A DNA stretch of 13,809 nt from AC-32 sp035473395 (GTDB lineage: Bacteria; Actinomycetota; Thermoleophilia; Gaiellales; Gaiellaceae). A program made the translations under genes and the position numbers. The stretch covers positions 1 to 13,809 of the forward strand of contig DATIOF010000025.1 of NCBI GenBank assembly GCA_035473395.1, in the 5' to 3' direction. The notes beneath the pieces were generated by a model. That model was not told the origin of the DNA, did no database searches, and saw only the letters and a program-made list of their open reading frames with translations. Of the stretch, positions 1 to 7,113 are shown in pieces; the first letter of the stretch is position 1; each line of letters opens with the position of its first letter.

Positions 1-31
1 GCAAGCGGGGTCTCGGTCACGAGTGAAGTTG

Positions 32-102
32 CTGGGGCGCCAGGATTCGAACCTGGGATCGCGGGACCAAAACCCGCTGCCTTACCACTTGGCTACGCCC
101 CA
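32..102 (-). tRNA. tRNA-Gln (anticodon UUG)
   Basis: Read on the minus strand, this 71-nt segment folds as a cloverleaf. The acceptor stem is TGGGGCG/CGCCCCA. The D arm is GCC/GGC around AAGTGGTAA. The anticodon stem is GCGGG/CCCGC with loop TTTTGGT, which places TTG at positions 34-36. The T arm is CCAGG/CCTGG with loop TTCGAAT. The discriminator base is G and the first pair is U-A, both typical of bacterial tRNA-Gln. CCA is not encoded, so it must be added after transcription. The tRNA lies 13 bp downstream of a membrane-protein gene on the same strand, so it could be processed from the ispE-operon transcript or have its own promoter; I see no clear one. No terminator is visible in bases 1-31. 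Confidence 0.95.
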
Positions 103-105
103 TCG

Positions 106-124
106 CGGGGCTAGCTTAGCCCCG
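106..124 (-). terminator. GC-rich hairpin between membrane gene and tRNA-Gln
   Basis: A perfect 8-bp inverted repeat, CGGGGCTA / TAGCCCCG, has a 3-nt loop. It contains the TAA stop of the upstream membrane gene and ends 3 nt before the tRNA-Gln 5' end. There is no T-tract, so it is not a classical intrinsic terminator. It could be a U-less actinobacterial terminator, an mRNA 3'-end stabiliser, or a structure guiding 5' processing of a co-transcribed tRNA. The hairpin is seen directly; its function is inferred. Confidence 0.4.
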
Positions 125-493
125 GTCGGAAAACAGGAATAGGAGTGCGACCGCGGCGAAGATCGCCGCGAGCAGGAGCGCGAGCCAGTCGAGGATGAAG
201 GCCAGGATCACGACCACGACCGCGAGTGCCTGCGAGGCGCCCGCGATCCAGAGCACCTGCCTGGTGGTGTGCGACTTGGCTTCCCGTCCCCAGAAGAGGT
301 AGAGGGCCAGCACGGGGATCGCCAGCGCGATCACGGTCCAGCGGGAGAGGTCCTGGGCGAACGCGACGATGATGCCCTCGAGTACCGCGATCCAGAGCGT
401 GATCCGGATTCGGCGCTGCTGCAGCCAGCGGCCGAACCGCGTCGTTCCGTGCTCGACGGGGGCGTGCTGTTCGAGCGATTCGTTCGCGCTCAT
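116..493 (-). CDS. Small four-helix membrane protein of unknown function
   Basis: This is a 125-residue protein starting at the ATG at 493, six bases after the ispE stop. A TTG at 511 would add six residues and overlap ispE, and I see no Shine-Dalgarno support for it. The N-terminal ~28 residues are polar and cytoplasmic-looking, with a basic LQQRRIR stretch before the first helix. Hydrophobic segments follow at about residues 31-45, 52-68, 79-98 and 101-121; the last two are nearly continuous. I recognise no catalytic motif or named family. The gene is in line with ispE and is probably its last operon partner; its TAA stop lies inside a hairpin directly before tRNA-Gln. Coding status is supported by the typical TM composition and spacing, not by homology. 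Confidence 0.7.
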   Translation of the reverse strand: MSANESLEQHAPVEHGTTRFGRWLQQRRIRITLWIAVLEGIIVAFAQDLSRWTVIALAIPVLALYLFWGREAKSHTTRQVLWIAGASQALAVVVVILAFILDWLALLLAAIFAAVALLFLFSDRG

Positions 494-498
494 CGTGG

Positions 499-1320
499 TC
501 AACCGTACCAAGTGGGAACCGTGATCCAGGTGCGCCCGAGACCCCTGAGCTCGCGCTCCGCGGCAGCGGCCTCGGCGCGGTGCAGGAAGAGCCCGTAGAC
601 GGTCGGTCCGGCCCCGCTCACGTCGGCGCGGAAGGCGCCGAGCTCGAGCAGCCGCTGCGCGTGTGGCGATGGTTCGACGAGGTCGTTCGGCGGCAGCGCG
701 GCGAGGTCGCGCGGGCGCTTGGCCTGGCCGAGCGCTTCGCGTAGGCGCGCGTGTCGTTCCGCGAATCCGGCGTAGCCGTCGCGACGGTCGAAATCGTCGT
801 AGACGGAGGCCGTCGACGGCTTGCGTTCGCCGGCCGGCAGGAGCAGGACGACCCAGTAGTCCTGCGGCAGGTCGAGCGGCTCGAGCTCGGTCCCGGTGCC
901 GGTGCCGAGCTGAGGGCCCGCGGTGAGGAAGAACGGGACGTCGGCGCCGAGCCCTGCCGCCAGCTCGTGCAGTCGCTCCGGCGCGAGCGGCTCGGCGAGG
1001 GTCTCGTTGGCGAGCCGCACCGCGGTCGCCGCGTCGGAGCTGCCCCCGCCGAGGCCGGCCGCGACGGGAACCTGCTTCCAGATCCGCGCCAGCCAGCGTG
1101 GCTCGGTGTCCGCGGCCTCGGCCAGCTGCTCCAGCGCGGCGCGGACGAGCGTGTCCTCGGCGAAGCCCTCAACCCGGAGCTCGGTCGCCGGCTCGATCGA
1201 GACGCGGTCGGCCAGGTCGAGCCGCTGCAGCACGGTCACGACTTCGTGCCGGCCGTCCTCGCGGAGCGGCCCGACGACGAGCGCCAGGTTCAGCTTCGCG
1301 GTCGCGGGCGCGCGGTTCAC
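499..1320 (-). CDS. ispE: 4-diphosphocytidyl-2-C-methyl-D-erythritol kinase
   Basis: This cytoplasmic GHMP-family kinase phosphorylates the 2-hydroxyl of CDP-methylerythritol with ATP, the fourth step of the non-mevalonate (MEP) isoprenoid pathway. The 273-residue length is normal for the family. Visible motifs are the N-terminal AKLNLAL (Lys9), the ATP-binding glycine loop GLGGGSSDA at 89-97, the catalytic Asp127 in GADVPF, and the C-terminal GHMP motif SGAGPTVYGLF. The substrate loop usually reads DGYHE; here it is DGRHE (22-26), so the aromatic residue before the conserved His is replaced by Arg. The GTG start at 1320 overlaps the rsmA TGA as GTGA, which implies translational coupling; a coupled rsmA-ispE order is common in actinobacteria. 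The identification is secure. Confidence 0.96.
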   Translation of the reverse strand: MNRAPATAKLNLALVVGPLREDGRHEVVTVLQRLDLADRVSIEPATELRVEGFAEDTLVRAALEQLAEAADTEPRWLARIWKQVPVAAGLGGGSSDAATAVRLANETLAEPLAPERLHELAAGLGADVPFFLTAGPQLGTGTGTELEPLDLPQDYWVVLLLPAGERKPSTASVYDDFDRRDGYAGFAERHARLREALGQAKRPRDLAALPPNDLVEPSPHAQRLLELGAFRADVSGAGPTVYGLFLHRAEAAAAERELRGLGRTWITVPTWYG

Positions 1321-2099
1321 GCGGCGAGAGCTTCCCTCAGCGCGACGAACTCCGGCGGCGCGAGTTCCTCGGCACGGACAGTCGGCTCGCGCCCGATCAT
1401 GCCCAGCGCCTCGGTCGCTGCGTCACGCGTCGCGAGGCCAGCGAGCTCGAGTGAGTTCGCTAGCCGTTTGCGACGGTGGGCGAAGGCAGCCGTCACGAGC
1501 TGCTTCACCCGCGCGAAGTCCGCCGGTAGCGCGTGGCGACGGAACGCGACGAGCGCCGAGTCCACGTTCGGCTGCGGACGGAAGACCGTGCGCGAGACCG
1601 GATGGAAGCCGGTGCGCTCGGCCGCCAGCTGCACGAGCACCGAGACCGCGCCGTAGGCCTTGGTCGAGGGCTGGGCGAAGAAGCGGTCGGCGACCTCGCG
1701 CTGCACCATCACGCACCAGAGCTCGAGGCCCGGCAGGCCGTCGAGGCTCTCGACGATCAGCGGCGTGGCGATGTTGTAGGGCAGGTTCGAGACGAGCTTC
1801 GACGGAGGCGGCTCGAGCGCGGCGAGGTCGAGCCGGAGCGCGTCGCCGAGATGGAGGTGCACGTTCTCGCGGCCGGCGAGCGCCTCGCGCAGGCGGGACT
1901 CGAGCGAACGGTCGAGCTCGACGGCGTGCACATCTGCAACGCGGTCGGCGAGGTAGGTCGTCAGCATGCCGAGGCCCGGGCCGACCTCGAGCACCACGTC
2001 GCGAGCCTCGAGCGCGGCCAGACGGCCGATCACGCCGAGCAGGTTCTCGTCGACCAGGAAGTGCTGGCCGAGCTCCTTCTTCGCGGCGGGCCGGCTCAT
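1317..2099 (-). CDS. rsmA: 16S rRNA (A1518/A1519-N6) dimethyltransferase
   Basis: RsmA (KsgA) dimethylates two adjacent adenines in helix 45 of 16S rRNA with S-adenosylmethionine, a late check in small-subunit assembly. The 260-residue protein has the family's N-terminal GQHFL (11-15), the SAM-binding motif EVGPGLG (38-44), the acidic ELD at the end of strand 2 (61-63), the catalytic NLPYN (105-109), and FRPQPNVDSAL (173-183). The C-terminal helical domain carries the basic FAHRRKRLANSL segment. The ATG start at 2099 overlaps the tatD stop as ATGA, and its own TGA overlaps the ispE GTG, so it sits mid-operon with no promoter of its own visible. Confidence 0.97.
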   Translation of the reverse strand: MSRPAAKKELGQHFLVDENLLGVIGRLAALEARDVVLEVGPGLGMLTTYLADRVADVHAVELDRSLESRLREALAGRENVHLHLGDALRLDLAALEPPPSKLVSNLPYNIATPLIVESLDGLPGLELWCVMVQREVADRFFAQPSTKAYGAVSVLVQLAAERTGFHPVSRTVFRPQPNVDSALVAFRRHALPADFARVKQLVTAAFAHRRKRLANSLELAGLATRDAATEALGMIGREPTVRAEELAPPEFVALREALAA

Positions 2100-2842
2100 C
2101 CGAGGCCGAAGGCGGCGCTGGCGTTGGCGTCGACCCGGGCGGCGAGCTCGGCCGGATCTTCCCCCCGCGCCTCCGCGAGCGCGGCGACCGTGTGGACGAC
2201 GTTCGCGGGCTCGTTCGGCCGGCCGCGCCGCGGCTGCGGCGCGAGATACGGGCTGTCAGTCTCGGCGAGCAGCCGCTCGCCCGGGACGGCGCGCGCGGCC
2301 TCGCGCAGCTCGTCGGCCTTCGGGTAGGTGACGTTGCCGGCGAACGAGAGGTAGTAGCCGCGCTCGAGCGCGACCGGCAGCAGCTCGGGCGCCGAGAAGC
2401 AGTGCAAGACGACGGTGCCCGTGAACGGCTTCAGCGCGGCGGCGGTCTCCTCGGAGGCCGCGCGCGTGTGCACGACGACCGTCTTGCCGAGCTCCGCGGC
2501 CAGCTCCAGCTGCCGCTCGAAGAGCTCGCGCTGGCGATCGTGCGGGGCGTAGTCGCGGTAGAAGTCGAGGCCGGTCTCGCCGACGGCGACCGCTCGCCCG
2601 TCGGTGAGCAGCTCCCGCAGCTCGTCGAGCCGGGTCGCGTCGGGCTCCGCGGCCTGGTGCGGATGAATCCCGAGCGCGGCGAAGACCCCGTTGTGCCGGC
2701 CGGCGATCGCAAGCGTCTCGCGGCAGGAATCGAGCCCCGCGCCGACCGAGACGATCCGGTCGACTCCGGCTTCGAGTGCCCGCGCCACGAGCTCGTCCGC
2801 AGGTTGCGCGCACGCGTCGAGGTGCGCGTGGGTGTCGGTCAC
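2096..2842 (-). CDS. TatD-family metal-dependent hydrolase / DNase
   Basis: This 248-residue TIM-barrel amidohydrolase-fold protein is of the TatD/YcfH type, metal-dependent enzymes with reported 3'-5' exonuclease activity on DNA; the physiological role is uncertain. Metal ligands can be read as H5 and H7 in DTHAHLD, E89 in GETGLD, H125 in VVVHTRA, H147 in VVLHCFS, and D196 in ETDSPYLAPQP. The reading frame stays open upstream to 3097, but that extension is an Arg/Ala-rich shadow of metG. The family N-terminus begins at the GTG at 2842, which overlaps the metG stop as GTGA. In many actinobacteria an rpfB gene follows tatD; here rsmA follows immediately through an ATGA overlap. Confidence 0.93.
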   Translation of the reverse strand: MTDTHAHLDACAQPADELVARALEAGVDRIVSVGAGLDSCRETLAIAGRHNGVFAALGIHPHQAAEPDATRLDELRELLTDGRAVAVGETGLDFYRDYAPHDRQRELFERQLELAAELGKTVVVHTRAASEETAAALKPFTGTVVLHCFSAPELLPVALERGYYLSFAGNVTYPKADELREAARAVPGERLLAETDSPYLAPQPRRGRPNEPANVVHTVAALAEARGEDPAELAARVDANASAAFGLG

Positions 2843-4362
2843 GCCGCGGCGGTCGGCTGATCGACCCGAGGGAAGAGCGGCGCGGCCGCGGCGATCCCGT
2901 CGGTCTGCGGGGTGAGCCCGTAGCCGATCCGCTCGAGCCCGAGCTCGACCGGCTGGCCGAGCGCCTCGAGGATCTGCGGCGCGGTTCGAGGCAGGTACGG
3001 GGAGAGCGCGACCGCGACCGCGCGGACGCCGTCGACCAGGTCGTAGAGCACCGCGTCGAGCTCGGCGGCCCGAGCCTCGTCCTTGGCGAGCTGCCACGGA
3101 GCGGTCTGCTCGACGTGACGGTTCAGCCAGCGCACGAGCTCCCAGATCTCCTCCAGCGCACCCGTCAGGTCCCAGGCGTCGAAGCGCTCCACGAGCTTCC
3201 CGCGCAAATGTTCGAGTGCGGCCGTCAGCTGCGCGTTCGGTTGTCCGGGCGCTACGCGCCCCTCGCGGTAGCGGGCGACCATCGCCGTCGTCCGCGAGAC
3301 GAGGTTGCCGAGGTCGTTGCCCAGCTCACGCTCGTAGCGCTCGTGCAACGCGTCGATCGAGGCGCTGCCGTCCTGTCCGAACGACACCGATCGCAGTGCC
3401 CAGAACCGAACCGCGTCCGAGCCGTAGACGTCAACCAGGTCGAGCGGGTCGATCACGTTCCCGAGCGACTTCGAGATCTTGCGATCGTCGAGCAGCAGGT
3501 AGCCGTGGACGAACAGCTGCTGCGGGACCTCGTAGCCGGCTGCAAGAAGGAGCGCGGGCCAGAAAACGCAGTGGAAGCGAAGGATGTCCTTGCCGAGCAG
3601 GTGGTGGGCGTGCGGCCAGAACTCCTCGCGCAGGTCCTCCCCGTCGCGCGCGTACGTGAGTGCGCTCAGGTAGTTGATCAGGGCGTCTACCCAGACATAG
3701 GTGACCTGCCCTTCGTCCCAGGGGATCGGCACGCCCCACGGCTGGCCGGCGCGGCTGACGCTGAAGTCCTGCAGCCCACCCTCGATGAAGCTGCGGGCCT
3801 CGTTGTAGCGATGGCTCGGCAGGACGAAATCGGGACGCTCGTCGTAGAGCGCGAGTAGCTTCTCCTGGTACGCCGAAAGGCGGAAGAACCAGTTCGCCTC
3901 CTCGATCCGCTCCGGCGGAATGCCGTGGTCGGCGCACAGGCCGTCGACGAGCTCGGACTCTGACTTAAACTCCTCGCACTGCACGCAGTAGAGGCCGGAG
4001 TAGACATCCTGGTAGATGTCGCCGTTGTCGTAGATGCGCTGCAGGAAGTCCTGGACAAAGCGCTTGTGCCCCTCGTCGGTTGTGCGGATGAAGAAGTCGT
4101 ACTCCGCGCCGACGGTCTTGGGCAGCTCACGCCAGTACTTCTCGACGATCTCGTCGACGTACGCCTTCGGGTCGAGCCCCTGCTCCTCCGCGACCCGGTA
4201 CACCTTCGAGGCATGCTCGTCCGTGCCGGTGAGGAAGAAGGTCTCCTCGCCGCGCTGCCGGTGGTGCCGAACGAGGACGTCGGCCGCGATCGTCGTGTAC
4301 GCGTGCCCGATGTGCGGGCTCGCGTTGACGTAGTAGATGGGTGTCGTCAGGTAGTAGCGCAT
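2839..4362 (-). CDS. metG: Methionyl-tRNA synthetase
   Basis: This class I aminoacyl-tRNA synthetase charges tRNA-Met. The 507-residue protein carries the HIGH signature (17-20), the catalytic-domain TGTDEH (46-51), WDEGQVTYVWVDALINY (215-231), and the KMSKS loop as KISKS (295-299). The connective-peptide insertion has a single metal knuckle, C126-x2-C129 with C143-x2-H146. That fits the short one-knuckle MetRS class without the C-terminal tRNA-binding domain, as expected at this length. I chose the ATG at 4362, preceded by GAGAG as a weak ribosome-binding site; a TTG at 4371 would add three residues. The start lies inside the open frame of the upstream LytM-like gene, and its TGA overlaps the tatD GTG. 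Confidence 0.97.
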   Translation of the reverse strand: MRYYLTTPIYYVNASPHIGHAYTTIAADVLVRHHRQRGEETFFLTGTDEHASKVYRVAEEQGLDPKAYVDEIVEKYWRELPKTVGAEYDFFIRTTDEGHKRFVQDFLQRIYDNGDIYQDVYSGLYCVQCEEFKSESELVDGLCADHGIPPERIEEANWFFRLSAYQEKLLALYDERPDFVLPSHRYNEARSFIEGGLQDFSVSRAGQPWGVPIPWDEGQVTYVWVDALINYLSALTYARDGEDLREEFWPHAHHLLGKDILRFHCVFWPALLLAAGYEVPQQLFVHGYLLLDDRKISKSLGNVIDPLDLVDVYGSDAVRFWALRSVSFGQDGSASIDALHERYERELGNDLGNLVSRTTAMVARYREGRVAPGQPNAQLTAALEHLRGKLVERFDAWDLTGALEEIWELVRWLNRHVEQTAPWQLAKDEARAAELDAVLYDLVDGVRAVAVALSPYLPRTAPQILEALGQPVELGLERIGYGLTPQTDGIAAAAPLFPRVDQPTAAA

Positions 4363-5359
4363 CGCTCTCAATGATACGAGCGGCCCTGGGCCGGCCTCGG
4401 GTGGCCAGAGCCGCCGCGGTTACGAGAGACGTCAGCGCGACGATGAGCTTCCAAGGGAACGGCCAGCCGCCCGGATCGACCGGCTCAACGACGGGCTCAG
4501 GGTCGCGCCCGCGGACCCACGGCCTCGCGGGCTCGGCGGCCACCGGTCGCTGGACGGTCGGCTGTGCCGTCGTGTGCGGCGCGGGATCGATCACCTCGGT
4601 AGGCGCCTGCGCGGGTGCCGCTGGAACCGGAGCCGGCGGGGGAACGCTCACGGGGCGCGCGACCGGGCGAGGGTCGAGAACATCGGCCCTCGGCGGTTGC
4701 ACGACGACCGCTGTCGGACGAGGGAGCACGACCACCGGCCGCGGCTCGGCCACCGCGACGGGCGTCACGACCCGCAGCGCCGGCGGCGCCGGTGGAGTCG
4801 CCGGAGCAGCAACCGGCGGCGATTCTGGGGCCGGGGCGGCGACCGGCGGCTCGCTCGGCGACGCCGACGGCGAGGGAAGCGGAGGCAGGAAGCCCAGCGG
4901 GTCGAGATAGCCCTGCGGATCGCTCCCGAGCCGGATCCCGAGCTGCACGTAGGGGACCGGGTGAGACGGCACCCCGCTCGCACCGACGAGCGCGAGCGGC
5001 TGTCCCTCCGCGACGACGGCACCCGTGGGGACCAGGAACGAGCCGAGATGCAGGAGCGTAACGGCGTAGCCGTCGGCCGTCTGGATGGTGATCGTGAGCC
5101 CGTTCGCGGCGACCCTTCCCGTGAACGTGACCGTTCCGGCGGCCGGCGCGAGCACCGGGTCGCCGAGCGCGCCCTGGATGTCGATCCCGCGATGCTGTCC
5201 GGGAACGAGCGGGTTGTTCTCGTCGAAAGCAAACCCCTGCAGCACCGGCCCGGGAACCGGCCACGTCCAGGCGCCGGCCGCGCCGGGCATCGCCAGGGCC
5301 AGGAGCACCGCGACGACCGCGCTTCTGGTGAGAGCCGATCTCCGTTGCCAGTTCTGCAA
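4127..5359 (-). CDS. Secreted LytM/M23-like protein with degenerate active site
   Basis: Counting from the TTG at 5359 (a TTG at 5398 would add 13 residues), the N-terminus is a signal peptide: MQNWQRR, a hydrophobic core AVVAVLLALAMP, and a cleavage-like GAAGA before WTWPV. A LytM/M23 domain of about 130 residues follows, with QHRGIDI (first His and Asp ligands present), PVLAPAAGTV and TLLHLGSF. The final HxHFE motif is replaced by YVQLGIR, so a zinc ligand and a catalytic His are missing; peptidase activity is doubtful and a binding or activator role is more likely. A long Pro/Ala/Val linker (roughly 4465-4885) leads to one late helix, WKLIVALTSLVTAAALA, ending in basic residues. The frame then runs 236 nt into metG with Arg/Gly-rich, non-protein-like sequence. 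The true C-terminus may therefore lie near 4370, either by frameshift or by a sequence error. Confidence 0.75.
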   Translation of the reverse strand: MQNWQRRSALTRSAVVAVLLALAMPGAAGAWTWPVPGPVLQGFAFDENNPLVPGQHRGIDIQGALGDPVLAPAAGTVTFTGRVAANGLTITIQTADGYAVTLLHLGSFLVPTGAVVAEGQPLALVGASGVPSHPVPYVQLGIRLGSDPQGYLDPLGFLPPLPSPSASPSEPPVAAPAPESPPVAAPATPPAPPALRVVTPVAVAEPRPVVVLPRPTAVVVQPPRADVLDPRPVARPVSVPPPAPVPAAPAQAPTEVIDPAPHTTAQPTVQRPVAAEPARPWVRGRDPEPVVEPVDPGGWPFPWKLIVALTSLVTAAALATRGRPRAARIIESDALLPDDTHLLRQREPAHRARVHDDRGRRPRSAPPAARRGDLLPHRHGRACLEGVPGRGGAGARPEGVRRRDRREVLA

Positions 5360-5368
5360 ACCGCGATC

Positions 5369-5398
5369 AAGGTACCAGGCCGGGTCGGACGTTGTCAA
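5369..5398 (-). promoter_or_regulatory. Putative promoter for the LytM-like gene
   Basis: On the minus strand a perfect -35 hexamer TTGACA (5398-5393), an 18-nt spacer and TACCTT (5374-5369) stand out in otherwise GC-rich DNA, directly after the rsmI stop. The predicted start of transcription is about 5362, 3 nt before the TTG at 5359. This supports the shorter start for the LytM-like gene and suggests that this gene, and perhaps metG onward, can be transcribed separately from rsmI. The hexamers are seen directly; promoter activity is inferred. Confidence 0.4.
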
Positions 5399-5404
5399 AT
5401 CGGA

Positions 5405-6208
5405 TTACAGCGAACCGCGATAGAGCGTGTTGCGTGAGGCACCGGTCAGCCGCGCGACGAGCTCGGCAGCCTGCCGCCGCGGCACTCCAGCCTCGACGAG
5501 CTCGGCGACCGCCCCTGCCGCCTCTTCGACCCGAACCTCCGCCGGCGGCGCCGTGCCGAAGACGAGGGTCACCTCTCCACGCACCGGCTCGCCGAACCGC
5601 TCCGCCAGCTCGGCGACCGTCCCCAGGGCGACCTCCTCGTGGCGTTTCGTCAGCTCGCGGCAGACCGCGCAGGCCCGGTCAGGGATCACGCGCGCGAGGA
5701 CCGCCAGGGAACGCGGCAGCCGCTGCGGGGACTCGAACGCGACGACGGGCCACTGCCACCGCGCGAGCTCCTCGCCCAGCCCGGCGAGCGCCTGCTCGCC
5801 GCGAGGCAGATAGCCCACGAACTGGTAGCGCTCGCCGACGAGGCCGCTGGCGACGAGTGCCGTCTCCACCGCGGAGGCCCCCGGCAGCACCGTCACCGGC
5901 ACGCCCGCCTCGAGCGCGGCCGCAACGAGCCGCGCGCCCGGGTCGCTGATCCCCGGCAGGCCCGCGTCGCTGACCAGCGCCAGCCGCTCGCCGGCGTGCA
6001 GGCGCGGCAGCAGCTCGGCCGTCCGCTTCGCCTCGTTGTGCTCGTGGTAGGAGAGCAGCCGCGCACGGATCCCGTGGCGCTCCAGCAGGCCCCGCGTATG
6101 CCGCGTGTCCTCGGCGAGAATCACGTCCGCCTCCGCCAGTTCGCGGAGGACGCGAAGCGTCACGTCCTCGAGGTTCCCGATCGGCGTCGCGCAGACCGCG
6201 AGCGGCAC
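5405..6208 (-). CDS. rsmI: 16S rRNA (cytidine1402-2'-O)-methyltransferase
   Basis: RsmI methylates the 2'-O of C1402 in the decoding centre of 16S rRNA. The 267-residue protein is a tetrapyrrole-methylase-fold enzyme with TPIGNLEDVT (8-17), AEDTRHT (32-38), SYHEHNE (53-59), the SAM-site loop SDAGLPGISDPG (80-91), and LPGASA (108-113). The variant FVGYLPR replaces the usual FxGFLPR. It ends with an RsmI C-terminal domain, GVPRRQAAELVARLTG, that resembles a helix-turn-helix. The GTG start at 6208 shares one base with the TAG of the ROK kinase (TAGTG), so the two are probably coupled. An rsmI next to metG is a recurrent actinobacterial arrangement. Confidence 0.96.
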   Translation of the reverse strand: MPLAVCATPIGNLEDVTLRVLRELAEADVILAEDTRHTRGLLERHGIRARLLSYHEHNEAKRTAELLPRLHAGERLALVSDAGLPGISDPGARLVAAALEAGVPVTVLPGASAVETALVASGLVGERYQFVGYLPRGEQALAGLGEELARWQWPVVAFESPQRLPRSLAVLARVIPDRACAVCRELTKRHEEVALGTVAELAERFGEPVRGEVTLVFGTAPPAEVRVEEAAGAVAELVEAGVPRRQAAELVARLTGASRNTLYRGSL

Positions 6209-7113
6209 TAGCCGAGCGCCTCGAACGCGACCATCCCGGCCCCGATCACGCCTGCTTCGACGCCGAGCTCAGCCTCGACGATCCGCACGTTGTCGCGCGC
6301 CGGCTCGAGCCCCTCGACCGCGACGACCTCGCGCGCCGGCCCCAGCAGCAGCTCCCCGGCCTCGCCGAAGCCGCCTCCGACCACCACCAGCTGGGGCTCG
6401 AAGACGTTGACGAACGTCGCGATCCCCGCGCCCAGGTAGCGGCCGATCCCGGCCAAAGCCTCGCCCGCCTCGGGCTCGCTCTTCCGGGCGCGACGGACGA
6501 GCTCGTGCGCATTCGAGTCGTTGCCGTAGAGCGAGCGGGCGACCCGGTCCGCCGCCGGGCCCGCGGCGAAGGACTCGAGGTGCCCGTGACCACCGCAGCC
6601 GCAGGGCGGGCCGCCGGGCTCGAGCACGATGTGGCCGAGCTCCGCCCCGCTCCCGGTCGCGCCCCGGTAGGGCCTGCCGTCGAGGATCAGGCCGCCGCCG
6701 ACGCCCGTGCCGAGGGTCAGCATCACGACGTCGCGGGCTCCCCGCGCCGCCCCGACCTGCCACTCGGCAATCGCCGCGGCATTGGCGTCGTTGTCGAGCG
6801 CCACCGGCAGGCCGTGCCGCTCCCGCATCCGATCGCGCAGGTCGACGCCCTCGAGCGGGATGTTCACCGACTTGAGCGCGCGGCCCGAGCGCTGGTCGAT
6901 CCGGGAGGGAACGCCGAAGCCCAGTGCGGCCACCTCCGGCTCGGCGCGGTGCAGCTCTTCGACCAGCGAGTCGAGCTCCGCGAGCAGCGCGTCCTGTGAC
7001 GAATGGTCGCTCGGACGCTCCAGGCGCATGCCCAGCGAGCCGTCCCGCGAGACGACCGCGGCGAGGATCTTCGTCCCGCCGACGTCCACGCCGATGACCC
7101 GCGACTGCTCCAA
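6208..7113 (-). CDS. ROK-family sugar kinase, probable glucokinase
   Basis: This 301-residue ROK protein would phosphorylate a hexose, most likely glucose, with ATP in the cytoplasm; substrate choice cannot be read from the sequence. It has the phosphate-1 loop GVDVGGTK (8-15), the catalytic Asp109 in LDNDANAA, the phosphate-2 loop GTGVGGG (135-141), and the ROK signature from E158/H161 through C171, C173 and H178 (PCGCGGHGHLES). The third zinc-binding Cys of the usual CxCGxxGCxE is His here, a substitution that could still bind zinc. No N-terminal helix-turn-helix is present, so it is a kinase rather than a ROK repressor. The start is a TTG at 7113, the only position that fits the fold. The LCP gene is divergent, 27 bp away. 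Confidence 0.88.
   Translation of the reverse strand: MEQSRVIGVDVGGTKILAAVVSRDGSLGMRLERPSDHSSQDALLAELDSLVEELHRAEPEVAALGFGVPSRIDQRSGRALKSVNIPLEGVDLRDRMRERHGLPVALDNDANAAAIAEWQVGAARGARDVVMLTLGTGVGGGLILDGRPYRGATGSGAELGHIVLEPGGPPCGCGGHGHLESFAAGPAADRVARSLYGNDSNAHELVRRARKSEPEAGEALAGIGRYLGAGIATFVNVFEPQLVVVGGGFGEAGELLLGPAREVVAVEGLEPARDNVRIVEAELGVEAGVIGAGMVAFEALG

Noticed and set aside
923..2860. 645-codon plus-strand open frame
   Set aside because: It is antisense to ispE, rsmA and tatD, is Arg/Ala/Ser-rich with no domain, and is a typical high-GC shadow frame.
2843..3097. N-terminal extension of tatD
   Set aside because: The added residues are an Arg/Gly-rich shadow of metG; the family N-terminus and the GTGA overlap fix the start at 2842.
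4034..4374. Two plus-strand open frames of about 100 codons opposite the metG 5' end
   Set aside because: They are antisense to the HIGH-motif region of metG and have no start signal or recognisable content.
4465..4885. Pro/Ala/Val-rich stretch as a DNA repeat array
   Set aside because: Codons vary and no period is constant; it is a low-complexity protein linker, not a tandem or CRISPR repeat.
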